NCBI GenBank assembly: GCA_035772785.1
Contig: JAOCPU010000012.1
Location: 372,001-436,000 of the forward strand
Reading direction: 5' to 3'
Length of the DNA stretch: 64,000 nucleotides
DNA from: Phlebiopsis flavidoalba
Lineage: Eukaryota; Basidiomycota; Agaricomycetes; Polyporales; Phanerochaetaceae
The position numbers and the translations under genes were made by a program. Numbering within the stretch: position 1 is the stretch's first letter; each line of letters starts with the position of its first letter. This document shows positions 1 through 10,887 of this stretch, piece after piece. The notes under the pieces are model-generated. The model saw only the letters and a program-made list of their open reading frames with translations, did no database searches and had not been told where the DNA came from.

Positions 1-1226
1 GGGCACTTAATGTGGTATTCGAAGATGCTATTTTCTCCGCCGACCCCAATAGCGCAAATCCCACAGACTCTCAAGACCCATGATCAGGACCTTATGCGCT
101 CGTGGAATGAGCTGAGTGGACTCATATTGCAGTGCCTCGTCACCATGGCAGGTTGGTCGTAGTAATCGTGGCCGTACCCTCCCGACGCTACTCCCTGACT
201 GATCTACCCTGGTATCAAGATTTCATACATATCCATGAATTCGATGTATTCTCATACAGTTCTCCTTCCTCGTTTCTCAAGTCGGTCGCCACAAAGGCTC
301 CGGAATACTGTGTTATACTATATTAAGATCCAATTGAACTGAGTGTAGAGCTCTGATTATTTGGCGATTCCCCTTGGGGATCGTTGCTTTTTAACTACCA
401 GATGTTGGTGCGAGCAGCTCAGTCGAAATAAGTTGTAATACTTATCCTGCTTTTTACCCACGATTCAGACGCCTCTCTCCTCAGCGTCTATTCTACTTAC
501 TCCTGACCTCCAGTTCGCTGGGCCGCCTCTTTTTCAGTGTGGTATAATTCCGACTTTCCCTATGTTTCTATTCTTCGCTTGATCACTCACGCCCGTCTCT
601 TATCTTCCTCCCGGTCAGCATGTCATGCACGTTAGTGCAGGACTTTTTTTTACGGGGGGAGGGCGGGGCCCCTCGCTACCCGTGTAAACTAGCACTGTCC
701 TCGTCTGCGACCGTACCTCGGCCTATGTGTCGTCCTCCAACGGGTCCGCTCCCGTCTACCGGCCCAGCCCCCTTGGCCCACCACCAAGCAGCGCAGTCCC
801 GACATGTCCCTTACTAGTCGAGTCGTCGGTGGACCAGATATTCTGGTGTAACCACGACCATCGACCTGTGTCCTGAGGCATCAAATAGCAGACAAAAGCG
901 CGAAAAAAGTTGCCTGATTCGACTCTTTTGTGTTTTAGAAGATAGCTCTGTACAATACCAATGCTAGTATTAGAGTCTGACACCTCGCCATAAAAACACA
1001 AGATCACAGTGTCGCGTTTGAGGCCAGCCGGAACAAGTCATAAATATTGGCGCACGTCCGGGGGCGGGCTTTTGGCTCTCGGGTGTGGCGTCAAGCGCAT
1101 GCTCGTTTCGATCGCCATCACACCGGCGCGACCACACTCGAGCCTATAAGCAGCACGCGGCCCCTGCCCGTTGAAAACTCGTCGTTGTCCAGCTGTCAGC
1201 ATTTCATTTCTCCAACCTTATCAACA
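1..1226. other. Stretch without a recognised gene
   Basis: I see no protein family, splice pattern or RNA gene here. The longest open frames are short and have no recognisable motif. A T-run followed by a G-rich tract lies near 645-670. The last 150 bases are probably the 5' flank of the small gene that follows. Confidence 0.4.
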
Positions 1227-1700
1227 ATGGCGTGCCAATGCGACACGGTTTGTAAACGCCTCTTGATGAGCGTGTCGTCTTTTGTTTCCTTTTACTCATG
1301 CGTTGCTGACCACAGACCAACAGGGACGCAGTGTTGTCCCAACTTGCCCCCGCGAGCCAGTCTACCCCAAAATATTTCCACTCCTCAATATCCAGGACCT
1401 CCCAAAAGCCTACTCACTGTGAGCACTATAGCAATTCCCCTCATTACTACATTGAAAACTCTTTCCTCATGCCCACACAGGCCCTTGCCCCCATGCTTGC
1501 AAACGCTGCGCTGCAAGAAGGAGTTCCATGAAGAAGGTGTACACCGCTAATGAGCGCGACGCTTCGGCGTGCCGACTCTACCGCCACCCTGGCGCGCAGG
1601 CCGGAGAAGTTTGTCTGGGACCGATACAACAAGTACAGCAAGCCGGCTGTTGAGAGGGACATGCCGCGCAAGTTCTATGAGCTCACCACACGGCGCGTGC
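1227..1700 (+). CDS. Unrecognised small protein, probably three exons
   Basis: I do not recognise the family. An ATG at 1227 opens a short exon, followed by two possible introns: about 1248-1316, ending in a CAG, and about 1430-1481, beginning GTGAGC and ending ACACAG. The third exon reads ALAPMLANAALQEGVP, then stops. The next frame carries a plausible continuation that includes KFVWDRYNKYSKPAVERDMP and PRKFYEL, so a one-base insertion near 1530 is likely. The tail is basic and aromatic with no membrane segment. I infer a small soluble protein, perhaps organellar, but have no domain to support a function. The 3' end is uncertain. Confidence 0.35.
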
Positions 1701-2162
1701 TCCCTTGCGCGACAGTTTGTCTCGCCGTCAGCCGCCATCGGGGGTGGGGACTCATTTTTGCGCATTTTCCTGGTATTTCCTGCGCCTTCCAGCCTTGCAG
1801 CACGCATACTAATGACGGGGAGGTTCAGAATCAAATTGCCCTACTCCTTGTTATCCATTGATCGGCACTCGGCATGAGCTTTGTCCGCGTTGGCGACAAG
1901 TAGGATCAGCGAAAGATTTTCCCCTGTAAATAAAAGTAATAACATCTTATAACACAAACAATTATACGCGAGAGAATCTCGCAGTGCCTAGTGGGTGTGC
2001 GGAGCTTTTCGGCCATACAGGGCAAGTATACCTGTGTACCCAATTTTGTAGGTTTTATACGCGAAGATGCTGAGTTTCATATGGAGGTCCCGTTCTAGCT
2101 GATATGAAAAATCCGCCCTGGCGCTTGGAAGTGAACATGAAAGAGGGGAATCGCACTGGGCG

Positions 2163-2699
2163 TGCTGCGTAAGGACCCCCAACAATGGGAGGGAAACCCT
2201 ACCCGGCGTCCGTATAAAGTCTGGGGGGCCTCCGGTCTCCCCCAGCCCCCCCCCCCCCGGCGAAATCCGTATCGAAACGCAGGATTTTGGTCCGGATGGC
2301 TACCCGTTCGTCCGTATATGGTCGAGCGGGTGGGACTGGGCGGAAGCCTGCCCAAGTCCGTCAGCATGTCGTGGTCGCTGCTTGAATTGGACTTCAGAAC
2401 GTGATGATGGTCATCATCTGAAGTTGAATTGGTCCAAACCGCGCGGAAGGAAGGTAAACCCACGAAATCAATGTGGACTGTTGATGGGGTAAGAGCTGTG
2501 GATGAAACGATAATGATTATTATATATTAGTAAGCCTCAGCGAAAGTCCCGTATACTGGTCCGGCCGCAGGCGGAACGCCGGCGAAAATCCGTATGATTT
2601 GGACCCAAATTTCGCCGCTCCCGTCCGTATTCTGGGGGATGGTTTGGCAAAATCTCTGTGTAGGGTTTCCCTCCCATTGTTGGGGGGTCCTGCTGCGTA
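2163..2699. mobile_element. MITE-like non-autonomous DNA transposon with target-site duplication
   Basis: The inner element spans 2172-2690. Its ends are inverted repeats of about 31 bases: AGGACCCCCAACAATGGGAG at the left, and the same on the opposite strand at the right with one extra C in the C-run. The flanks are a direct duplication TGCTGCGTA at 2163-2171 and 2691-2699, which can be read as 8 or 9 bp. Inside both ends lie several copies of TCCGTAT in both orientations, like the subterminal transposase-binding repeats known in hAT-type elements. There is no transposase frame. A C-run of about 13 lies near 2250. The element sits about 170 bases upstream of the transporter start at 2858, so it may affect that promoter. 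The superfamily is uncertain (8 bp suggests hAT, 9 bp Mutator-like). Confidence 0.88.
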
Positions 2700-2857
2700 G
2701 CAGCAGCGCTGATACCTGACAAGTGAGTCCCTCAGCGAATCGGCGATCAAAGCCTCGAAGCACCGGCGCTCTAGCGGCGCTCCGGATGCGACGCCCGTTC
2801 ATGAACGCGGCGTCCCCACATTTGTCTCTTGCTCCCCAACCACCACCATCTCCAGCC

Positions 2858-5705
2858 ATGTCCTCGCCGTCAGCAAACAAACCGTCGCCCTCGAGGCCTG
2901 TACAAATATCTAGCTCGAGGCTCACCCCTGGAGATTCGGCCGGCGAGAGTCCTAAAAGCATATCTGATCGCCCACCCCACGGATTTGTTGGGGGGCGCGC
3001 GCAATATGCTGGAAACACCCCCACCACCAAACATCCCCCATCCAGAGCTACACCTAGTGGCACGCCAAGAGGTCTCGGTATCTCAGGTGCTCTGCCTGGT
3101 GAGGGGCCATCATCTCGCAGAGTCTCTATGGGCAATGCGAACGCTCCTGCCCGCAGACCTGGCACTCCCGGAAGCGGCAGCGACGTCAACCCCTTTGACG
3201 ATTTGACAGAGGTAAGAGAAGGCCAGGATCATCCGGAAACACCTCGTCTCCCGTGATGAGCGCGGCCCAAACTCTCCCCGCGGCTCGATGAGCGCTGGGT
3301 CGGGGACAGTGGTTTGCTGTCCAAGCAAGCCTCGACGTCGCAGCTGCGAACGCAGCGCGAAGACTCTGAGCCGTTCCCTGTACCATACCATGCCCCCGGT
3401 GCGGATGTAACGTGAGTCAGCTCATTGCGCGACTTCCCAGGGCACGCACGTGCTCCATCGACGGGAGTCATACGGCCGCGCCGTCCGTCCATGCGGACGC
3501 AGAAATATCCATGCTGACCGTGTGCTTCGTCTCTAGTCACAATATTTATAAATGGCAGGCCGACAAACGGCGGCAGCTGGGTCGTCAACGTGCAGCATCG
3601 TATGCGGGATCGGAAACGTCCGCACCGCACCCGACATTCCAACATATTCATGAACCTGGTGGTTTCAGACGGAATTACGTAGCGTTGCAAGCTCAGCAGC
3701 GTGGAACTGAAGAGCCTAGGATGCTACGAAATTTCATTGAATTCTTGTACATCTTCGGTCACTTCGTACGTTTTTCATTCAGCAGTCTTGTCCTTGTGCG
3801 GGAATTATATAAGGAATCCTCTATAGGATGGTGAAGATCTTGAGGAGGTCGAAGAGGAGGATTATGTGCCTTTTGACGAGGAATCGCCATCCGCAGGTCG
3901 TACTCCCGACATCGGATCCTCTTCTCTACCTTCTACGGGTCTTCTTGCAGGGGAGCCATCGGAAGGTGATGACGATCCACGCAAAGCGAACGAACGCTCG
4001 CCGCTATTGCGGTCACACTCTCAACGCCGCAGAGCTAGCGTCGGCCCTCACGGAGACGCGACTGTTACACAAGCAGTGCTTATGGTACGAGCTCGTGTCC
4101 AAGAACCTGCTCCATCGGCTGACACTCATTTTAGTTGTTGAAATCTTTCGTCGGTACTGGCATTCTCTTCCTGGGCAAAGCGTAAGTAGTACACCTTCTC
4201 GCGTAAGGTCCGTATTAATCTGAGATACGTACATTTTCAGCTTCTTCAACGGCGGTATACTGTTCTCAAGCGCTGTTCTCACCTTCATCGCCCTTATCTC
4301 ATTATACTCGTTCTTGCTCCTCGTAAAGGCCAAATTCGTTGTGTCAGGCAGCTTTGGTGACATTGGTGGAGCGCTCTACGGCCCCTGGATGCGCTTCGCT
4401 ATTCTCGCCTCGATCACAGTCTCACAAGTCGGCTTCGTGAGCGCGTATATCATCTTCGTCTCTGAGAACCTTGCAGGCGCGTTCGTAATGGCCGTCTCGA
4501 AGTGCGCGACCATTCTCGGCATCCAGTACTTCATCCTCCTGCAGATGGTCATTTTCCTGCCACTTGCTCTCATCCGAAACCTGGCCAAGCTTAGTACGAC
4601 CGCCTTGGTCGCAGATGTGTTCATCCTCGCGGGTATCATCTACATCTTCGGAAGTGAAGGCGTCATCATGGCAAACAGAGGGCATGCTCATGTCGAACTC
4701 TTCAAAAACCCGAAGGACTGGCTTTTTGCTCATTGGGTGAGTTCTTTATGACCAAAACAATATATGCGGGATGCTCAATACGTCTGTAGTACGGCTGTTT
4801 TCTCATTCGAAGGTATCGGATTGGTGCGTCGAATGGTAGTCCCAAATGGCGCGGATCACTCACCACCTGCTGTAACGTAGGTCATAGGCCCCCATCACCG
4901 ATGCCATGAAAGAGCCTCGCAAGTTCCACGGCTGTCCTGTCAGGCGTCATGATTTTCCTCATGGGTAGGTAACACGTCCAATGAAACCCGTTTTCATATA
5001 CTGATGGGCATTCGTAGTGCTCTTCTGCGTGTGCGGGTGTGATGTCCCTACCTCACGTTTGGTGCCGACGTCCAGACTGTTGTCATCGTAAACCTTGACA
5101 CCACAAGCAAGTTTACACAAGCCGTTCATCAGCTGCTATACTGTCGCTTGCGATCATGCCTTTCCGTCCCACTTCAGCTCCTGCCGCCCCCGCGGTCCGT
5201 ATCATGGAGAACGGCATCTTCGAGCGGAGCGGCAAGATGAACCCTCGCGTCAAATGGCAGAAGAACATCTTCCGTTTCGTGGACCGTTGCGTTCTGCGCA
5301 CGGTCTCAGCTACGTTGGTGCCGCGGATCTGGATAAGTTCGTCTCTTTCGTCGGGAGCTTCGCTTGGTGTGCGTTGGCCTTTTTTTTTATCATCAGCGCC
5401 TCGAGACTGGACCAATCAAAGCAAACAGCGTGCCTTTGTGCTATGTTGTTTATCCCGCGATGCTTCACATAACAAGGCCTGTGCCCAAGGACACGCAAGC
5501 AGAAGCCTGGGCCGACATTGCCCTGATGGTCTTTGGGTATTATTTGCTGCGCCATACCCACACGAGTTTTCCAAACCGTTCGCGTAAGTTCGTGAACGAC
5601 TGCTTCCAAACATCCCATCGTGATATTAATCCTTGACACTTCCACGCTTATGATGGGCACCGCAACTGCCGCAGGTCCCCCCGCCGTTGGGACTAACATG
5701 CGAGG
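2858..5705 (+). CDS. Vacuolar amino acid transporter, AVT3/AVT4 type
   Basis: This is a multi-pass AAAP-family transporter, expected to export neutral amino acids from the vacuole. From the ATG at 2858 comes a long Ser/Pro-rich cytoplasmic N-terminus, then PFPVPYHAPGADV and NFIEFLYIFGHF. An acidic segment ending ERSPLLRSHSQRRR precedes the membrane core: LLKSFVGTGILFLGKAFFNG, GSFGDIGGALYGPWMRF, then FSFEGIGLV, LTFGADVQTVVIVNLD and SYVGAADLDKFVSFVGSF. Introns are seen at about 3412-3537, 3766-3826, 4085-4134, 4182-4240 and 4737-4789, with more after. Frame changes occur near 3222, 3297, 5170 and 5290, yet the domain order is complete. The final exon and stop are not resolved. The upstream mobile element may lie in its promoter. 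The family call is firm; the exact AVT paralogue is inference. Confidence 0.85.
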
Positions 5706-6457
5706 ATGTAGCCTGCAGGCGGACTGCGGGCCCTGTTTTGAATGAACTCATTCATAATCTTGTCGGGGTATCCATAACGTCGTTCGGTACTAGATTCAAA
5801 CAATGTGGACACTTGCTCTTACACACATCACTGCTCTCGCTACTATCTCAATGTGCATATATACAACAATCTGCAATTGGTTACAATGTAGCGGGTCGTT
5901 TTATTCGGCAGTGTGCGATTGGGGGGGGACGACGTGGCTATAGACTGTCTCCCCACGGGGTGCCGACCAGACGCATTAAAGGCAATGCCTATCCCCGTTT
6001 ACCACATCTTATAGAACCGACCACCGCCGCTTTACAAGAAGGCTGTGGGTGTATAGGGGACCAACCTTGTAAGATGAACTGATTAATAAAGTAAAATCTG
6101 TTGGAGTCAAGGGGGGGGAAGATTCACCGCATAAGGCCCGGAGATCGTATGCCGAATAATGATGTGCGCAGCGGCCTATCTGGCATGAAAAATAAATAAA
6201 CGATCTTTCGGCCGCGCATGATCGCGAATCTCAGCTGAGTAATCGTGTGTCGACAAGCTGGTTTCGCATCCCCACTAGGAAAAAAAGGAGGAGGTCCTGA
6301 AGGGTGCGCAGTGTTTAACTACGATCCAGCACACGGCCGACGACAGCATGACCATACGACGACGTAGATATCAATACCGTCGTTGGCGGACTACAACATT
6401 GCCCTTTTAATTCCTTTCCATACAGCTCGTATGCTCATAACCTTTACACCCACCGCG
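5706..6457. other. Intergenic stretch
   Basis: This lies between the transporter and the next + strand gene. I see no coding motif. It has short G-runs near 5921, 6110 and 6280. It probably holds the transporter terminator and the promoter of the Ser/Thr-rich protein. Confidence 0.4.
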
Positions 6458-7925
6458 ATGCCGTCCTCTACTCGCATGCGTCTCATCTTGTCGCTCTATA
6501 TTTTGCTCTGCCTGTGCCGGGGGGGGGGGCGGCTTGAACCTCCTCAGACGCGCCCGGAACTGCCCATTCCGCGCCAAGAGGTCATCTTGTGGCTTGGATA
6601 CGCTGACCAACTCTTTACGCGCGTCCGGCGGCTCGTCTGCTGCCGGTGCAAGCAGCACTTCGGCGACGAGCAGTGCGACCTCGAGCTCGTCCGCGACATC
6701 CGCGACCTCATCTTCTACTTCCTCTGAAACTTCAAGCACACAGTCTGCCACGCCGGCACCTGGGGGCAGCTCAACCTCGTCCACGGCTCCCACCTCGACA
6801 CCCACCTCGACACCCACCTCTACGTCAGGGCCTTCCACTGCACCACCATCAAATACACCGACACCGACGCCGACACCCGCGCAGACATTCCTGTCCAGCT
6901 CGGTTACTACCGATCAGGATGGCGAGACATCTCTCATTCTTGTCACGGTCACACGCCCCGTCTCATCGAGCTCTGAGTCGTCGACCGCCACGGCGGGAGC
7001 AGACCTAGGGTAGTGGGAACGACACGATAGCAAAGGTTGTCAGCACGATCGACAATCATTGGTCTGTTCCGTTGCTGGCGATGAGTTGCATTAAGTCGGT
7101 ATCGGTCAGTGATTTGTTATCTGAAAGTTTACGAGGAATAAACGGGTTGCGCAGGGACAAGACTTATCCGACGACGAGTATGTCTCCACGACGGGCCCTG
7201 CTGCGGATGGACTGCTGTGCTCAATCTTTTGCTCTCATTTTCCTAGGTAAGCGATCAAATGGCCTTGCAACTGAACACGCACGGCGACAGTCCCCACGCG
7301 ATTGACGACAAAATCGCACGGGCGTGCTGGGTCGAGACCAACTCGTAGGTTAAATTATGACGCGTCCTTATCGTCGCGCTGGAAGCTGGTCGCAACTTTC
7401 CCGCCGCAGCCTCAGACCGTCGGACCAACTGTTATGCGCCCAACGCTTCACCAAGGACCCGTTACAGCTATCCCAGCAAAACCACTAACAGCATCAGAAT
7501 CCCAACCATCCCATTACCGCGATGATTCCTTGTGGGGCATTATACTATGATGCCATAACACAGTAGGCCCAGTTCCTCAGACATTTCGCGGAATACAGAT
7601 TCAGTTGCCGGTGGAGAGCTATCACCACTGACGCAGATTGGCACGCGCTCGTAGTCCCACTCGCCACCCCAACGTGTTATGATTGCGCGCAGGGCTTCAC
7701 CAGCGGGCCTCAAATGGCGTACAAATCATTCACACCTACAAAGCACCTACTACAACGAAGGTAGGGAGAGCAGCTCCTGGACCGCGACGATGAGCCCGCG
7801 GCCAGCGATGGCATGTCCGGCAGGCAACACACCAGAGAGTCGCCGGGCCTCAGGCGGCGGTATGGTTACGGTGGAGGAGCGGACAACACCGGGTTGACCA
7901 AGAGGGTACTGAAAGCTCAGGCGGG
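6458..7925 (+). CDS. Ser/Thr-rich single-pass membrane protein (Mid2-like architecture)
   Basis: The ATG at 6458 opens a hydrophobic leader (MRLILSLYILLCLC) that looks like a signal peptide. A G-run near 6521-6531 shifts the frame. Next comes a low-complexity ectodomain at about 6620-6980, rich in Ser, Thr, Ala and Pro and likely O-glycosylated, containing TFLSSSVTTDQDGETSLI and VTVTRPVSSSSES. Across broken frames at about 7040-7110 there is a membrane-segment signal (STIIGL), then a cytoplasmic stretch with LNTHGDSPHAIDDK near 7268-7310. The tail has ESPGLRR, YGGGADNTGL and TKRV near 7835-7910. This layout is common among basidiomycete surface proteins of unknown role. No catalytic domain is seen, so wall sensing is only a guess. 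The 3' end is approximate. Confidence 0.55.
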
Positions 7926-8529
7926 TAAGAGAGGAAAGAGAGAGGCGGGAAAAGGTTGGGCCTGGACCACCCGAATCAATGGCATGTGTCTAGTTGGACT
8001 CGGCAGCGTTCGTTTGGCTGTTTACTTACTAGTACAGATTGGATTCAACGGGACAGACTACCCACCATGATTATCGTTGGCAAGTGACATTTCTATCCAT
8101 CTGCAAAGCCATCGTCGGGACCGCGCGTGTTCATCTCACTCGAAATGCATTCTTTCTCGCACGCTTGCTCTTCCGCTCTTTGTTTCTCGGCTTACTATGT
8201 ACTGTCCCTTATTCTAGCAAATTGCAGTCTAATCAACCGGACCTCTCTACGGACACCATATCGTCCATACGGACTGGCAGAGTGGCGGTAGGCTTAGACG
8301 ACATCGGATATTCTCATCATGAAGAGCAGTTGACAGCAAGTAGGAGCCCAAGAGTTGTGTCCTAAATAGACAATATTAAGAACAAGCTATCCCGAAACAA
8401 TGACTGAAAACTCTGACTAGTTCAGTCTTTTCATTCGTCACCACCTATTCCACATTTCGACTGCCGCGTTTTGCCTGCGGAAAACCAGTGTGTTCAGTGG
8501 CTTGGCACTTCATTCATCTTCAGGTTTGT
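7926..8529. other. Intergenic stretch between convergent genes
   Basis: This lies between the 3' ends of the Ser/Thr-rich protein (+) and MOD5 (-). I see no reliable coding signal. It probably contains both terminators. Confidence 0.4.
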
Positions 8530-10580
8530 CTATTCTGCATTAGCTTCACTGGCTACGTAGCCCTTAGTGCTCGAGTCTCTTTCAGCGTGGGCGATCATAC
8601 CTCGGTGCCGCCGTGACATTCTTGGTGTGCGTTCCATTCATATCGCAGTCGCCTCCTCGAAAGCCATGAACGGTTCGCTGTCGTGCATAAGTGTACAAAT
8701 CGGACATACCGATCTTGCGTCGAGCAGCCAAACACCGCGCTCTGATGAAATGCGCTGAGGCGGGCTGAGGGCTCAGGTAATCAGATGAGAAGCCCCCTGG
8801 CAAAAAGGCAAGACGTACTTGGTGGGTTTCTCACGTATTGCGAGCAGCTGTCCCTAGGCAGTATCCGATAGTGTCAGTGGGTTTGGCAGAGGGTTGGTCC
8901 CTCAAGGAAGCCTGATTGTGACCGTATGGGTTTCAATATCAAGGCAGTAAATTTAGCCGACCGTGGTGAAAGTAAGGCGTACTTGTGGTCAAGGTGGCTT
9001 TCGCTGTCATCTCATTGTACATTGGTTTTCCCAAGCATCAAGCTCTGACACATAAATGCTCAGTTCGATGCAATTTTTTTTGTGGTAAGCTTGCGGTTAC
9101 AAACCTACCAGTCGGCATCCAGCAGGAATGTAGAAACGTATGTCACCACCATCGCCCACAGACGCATTTGCCTCGCGTGCTGCAGGCAGCAGCTTGTTCG
9201 GATCCAGAGCTGACGATTTTGGCGTTTGTGGCGTACTGTCGCGTAGATATTTTCATGCGGTCTACGGCAGCCCTATAAGCCTTCTCGTCGACTCCGACGG
9301 CCGGAGATCGACTCGTCAAGAGCAAGATAAGAGGAGAACTCTCTGTACCCTAGAAAAAGAATTTTGTCAGGAAGACGTTCTTCGATTCACGAGAAAGCGC
9401 GGTCGACCATGAATGGACCTACCTATTGACTGGTAGATGCACAGAGTAAAAGTCAGTCGAGAGTGCCTCTATTCCAGATTTGGTATTCTGCTCGTTAGTT
9501 TCTGAAGATGTCAACGACTCCAAATGTGATGCTTTCACGAGTTCGTCAACCTCCCGTAAAAGCCCTTGCTACCAACTAATTAATGGTGATGAACTGGTGA
9601 TGCGTAAGAGGCTCCCCAGAGCGTACCTCCATCATCTGATCAACCCGCCAAGTCCAGACGAGGAGTGAGAGTTTCCGTCCTAGCATACAGCCAAAAGCCA
9701 CATGCGTGCGTGTGGTACCTGTCAGTATTGGGATAGGTCAACATCAGTTATTACAACGAGCTTGAATGACACAGGACTCGCTCGACCTTGGCGATGGCGT
9801 ATCTTGCGATTGGTCCGAAATAATTTCACTTGGTAGGCGGCGACCGCTTTTGTTTGCATTAATTCGAGGCTTCGCGAAAAACTTTCCTAGAGTCTTTCCC
9901 AGTGCCAGCGTTGCGCGACAGGTGGGTCAAGGGCCGCCAGGAGGCGATGTAGGTAATAGCAGTCCCTGTATCCGTGGCCTCAGGGACGCTTTGCGCAGCA
10001 AGATTTGATAAAGTATGAGTAGATCCTGAGGGAGAAGCTGAAGAGCCTCAGCTAAGCGTGGGGAAGGCGATGGCAGGTGGGTATAGTAGGCGTTCCCTCT
10101 GGGGGCTGCTCAAACGCTGCAAGCCTCCCTGGAAAGAGCAGATGCTGAATCCAATAGGATGTCCCACCGACTACGATAGGAATTTGTTTCTTCTCGTGCG
10201 TCTCATCGATCTGCATGTGTGACAATGTCAGTCAGGTAGTAATATGTAAATGAGACAAAGTTTAAAAACAGAGCCAAACGCATGGCATCTTTGACCCACA
10301 CCAAACCAAACGTACTGAATCACCAGGTTTTTTGAAACCCATGAGGCAGATTGTTCGATACCACATTGATCGCTCAGAGGACTTTGTTCGTCAGGATATC
10401 AATGACCAGCGTACACGATTGCATGGCGTCACGGCGTTGATTATCCTGGCGCCTCTATATCCGGCATGAGCGCGCCGCTTGTTCATGCTGGGAGAGCGCA
10501 AGCGCAAGCTCAATGGGCGAGTTTCGACTGTTCCTACGCCTGTTGTGCCACTATATTGCGATGAGCGGGCGGAGAGACAT
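8530..10580 (-). CDS. MOD5: tRNA dimethylallyltransferase (tRNA isopentenyltransferase)
   Basis: This enzyme transfers a dimethylallyl group to A37 of tRNAs that read UNN codons, in cytosol, nucleus and mitochondria. From the ATG at 10580 the order is as follows. An LIAI..GTTGVG P-loop lies at 10531-10550. IINA..AMQ, then LDILTNKV, lie near 10430-10370 (the family DSMQVY..LDI.TNK region). IPIVVGGTSYWIQHLLF lies at 10127-10183. RWHWKDSRKVLR and GRRLPSEIISDQSQ lie near 9880-9810. LWLYARTETLTPRLDLRVDQ lies near 9650-9700, and DRMKISTRQYAT near 9220. The C-terminal zinc finger of eukaryotic MOD5/TRIT1 is visible at 8640-8720 (C..CTLMHDSEPFMAFEEAT, then a His pair region), and the stop is at 8530. 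At least eight frame changes interrupt it, including one in the Walker motif. It lies about 300 bases downstream of the paladin-like gene on the same strand. Confidence 0.85.
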
Positions 10581-10674
10581 GGATTTGGGACAATGAATTG
10601 CCGTTTCGGGCTCTTGGTCAGATCCGTCATGGCGCGGGCGCTTTTGACTACAGGTGTGCGCACCGGCCGCTGCA

Positions 10675-10695
10675 CTTGAAGCTTGAAGCTTGAAG
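10675..10695. repeat. Triplicated 7-bp tandem repeat
   Basis: Three perfect tandem copies of CTTGAAG lie in the short gap between MOD5 and the paladin-like gene, just upstream of the MOD5 start. The function is unknown, and simple replication slippage is the likeliest origin. Confidence 0.8.
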
Positions 10696-10887
10696 CATTG
10701 TCTCTGACCTTGCCAAAAAGCGACGGAAGATAAAGGCGGTGACTTTGATGCGATTTCAGTCTTTCAGGTCGTTATTATGTATAGACGGGTGAGTGTTATA
10801 TTACAGCGGAATCGTAACATTGTGGTAAGGAATAACGGATCATTATCGTACTAACACGCCATGGCGAGAGTATTACAAGAAATGCAG

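Noticed and set aside
6407..6838. 143-residue minus-strand frame rich in Val and Glu
   Set aside because: It is the antisense of the Ser/Thr-rich ectodomain; the composition follows from repeated TCN/ACN codons.
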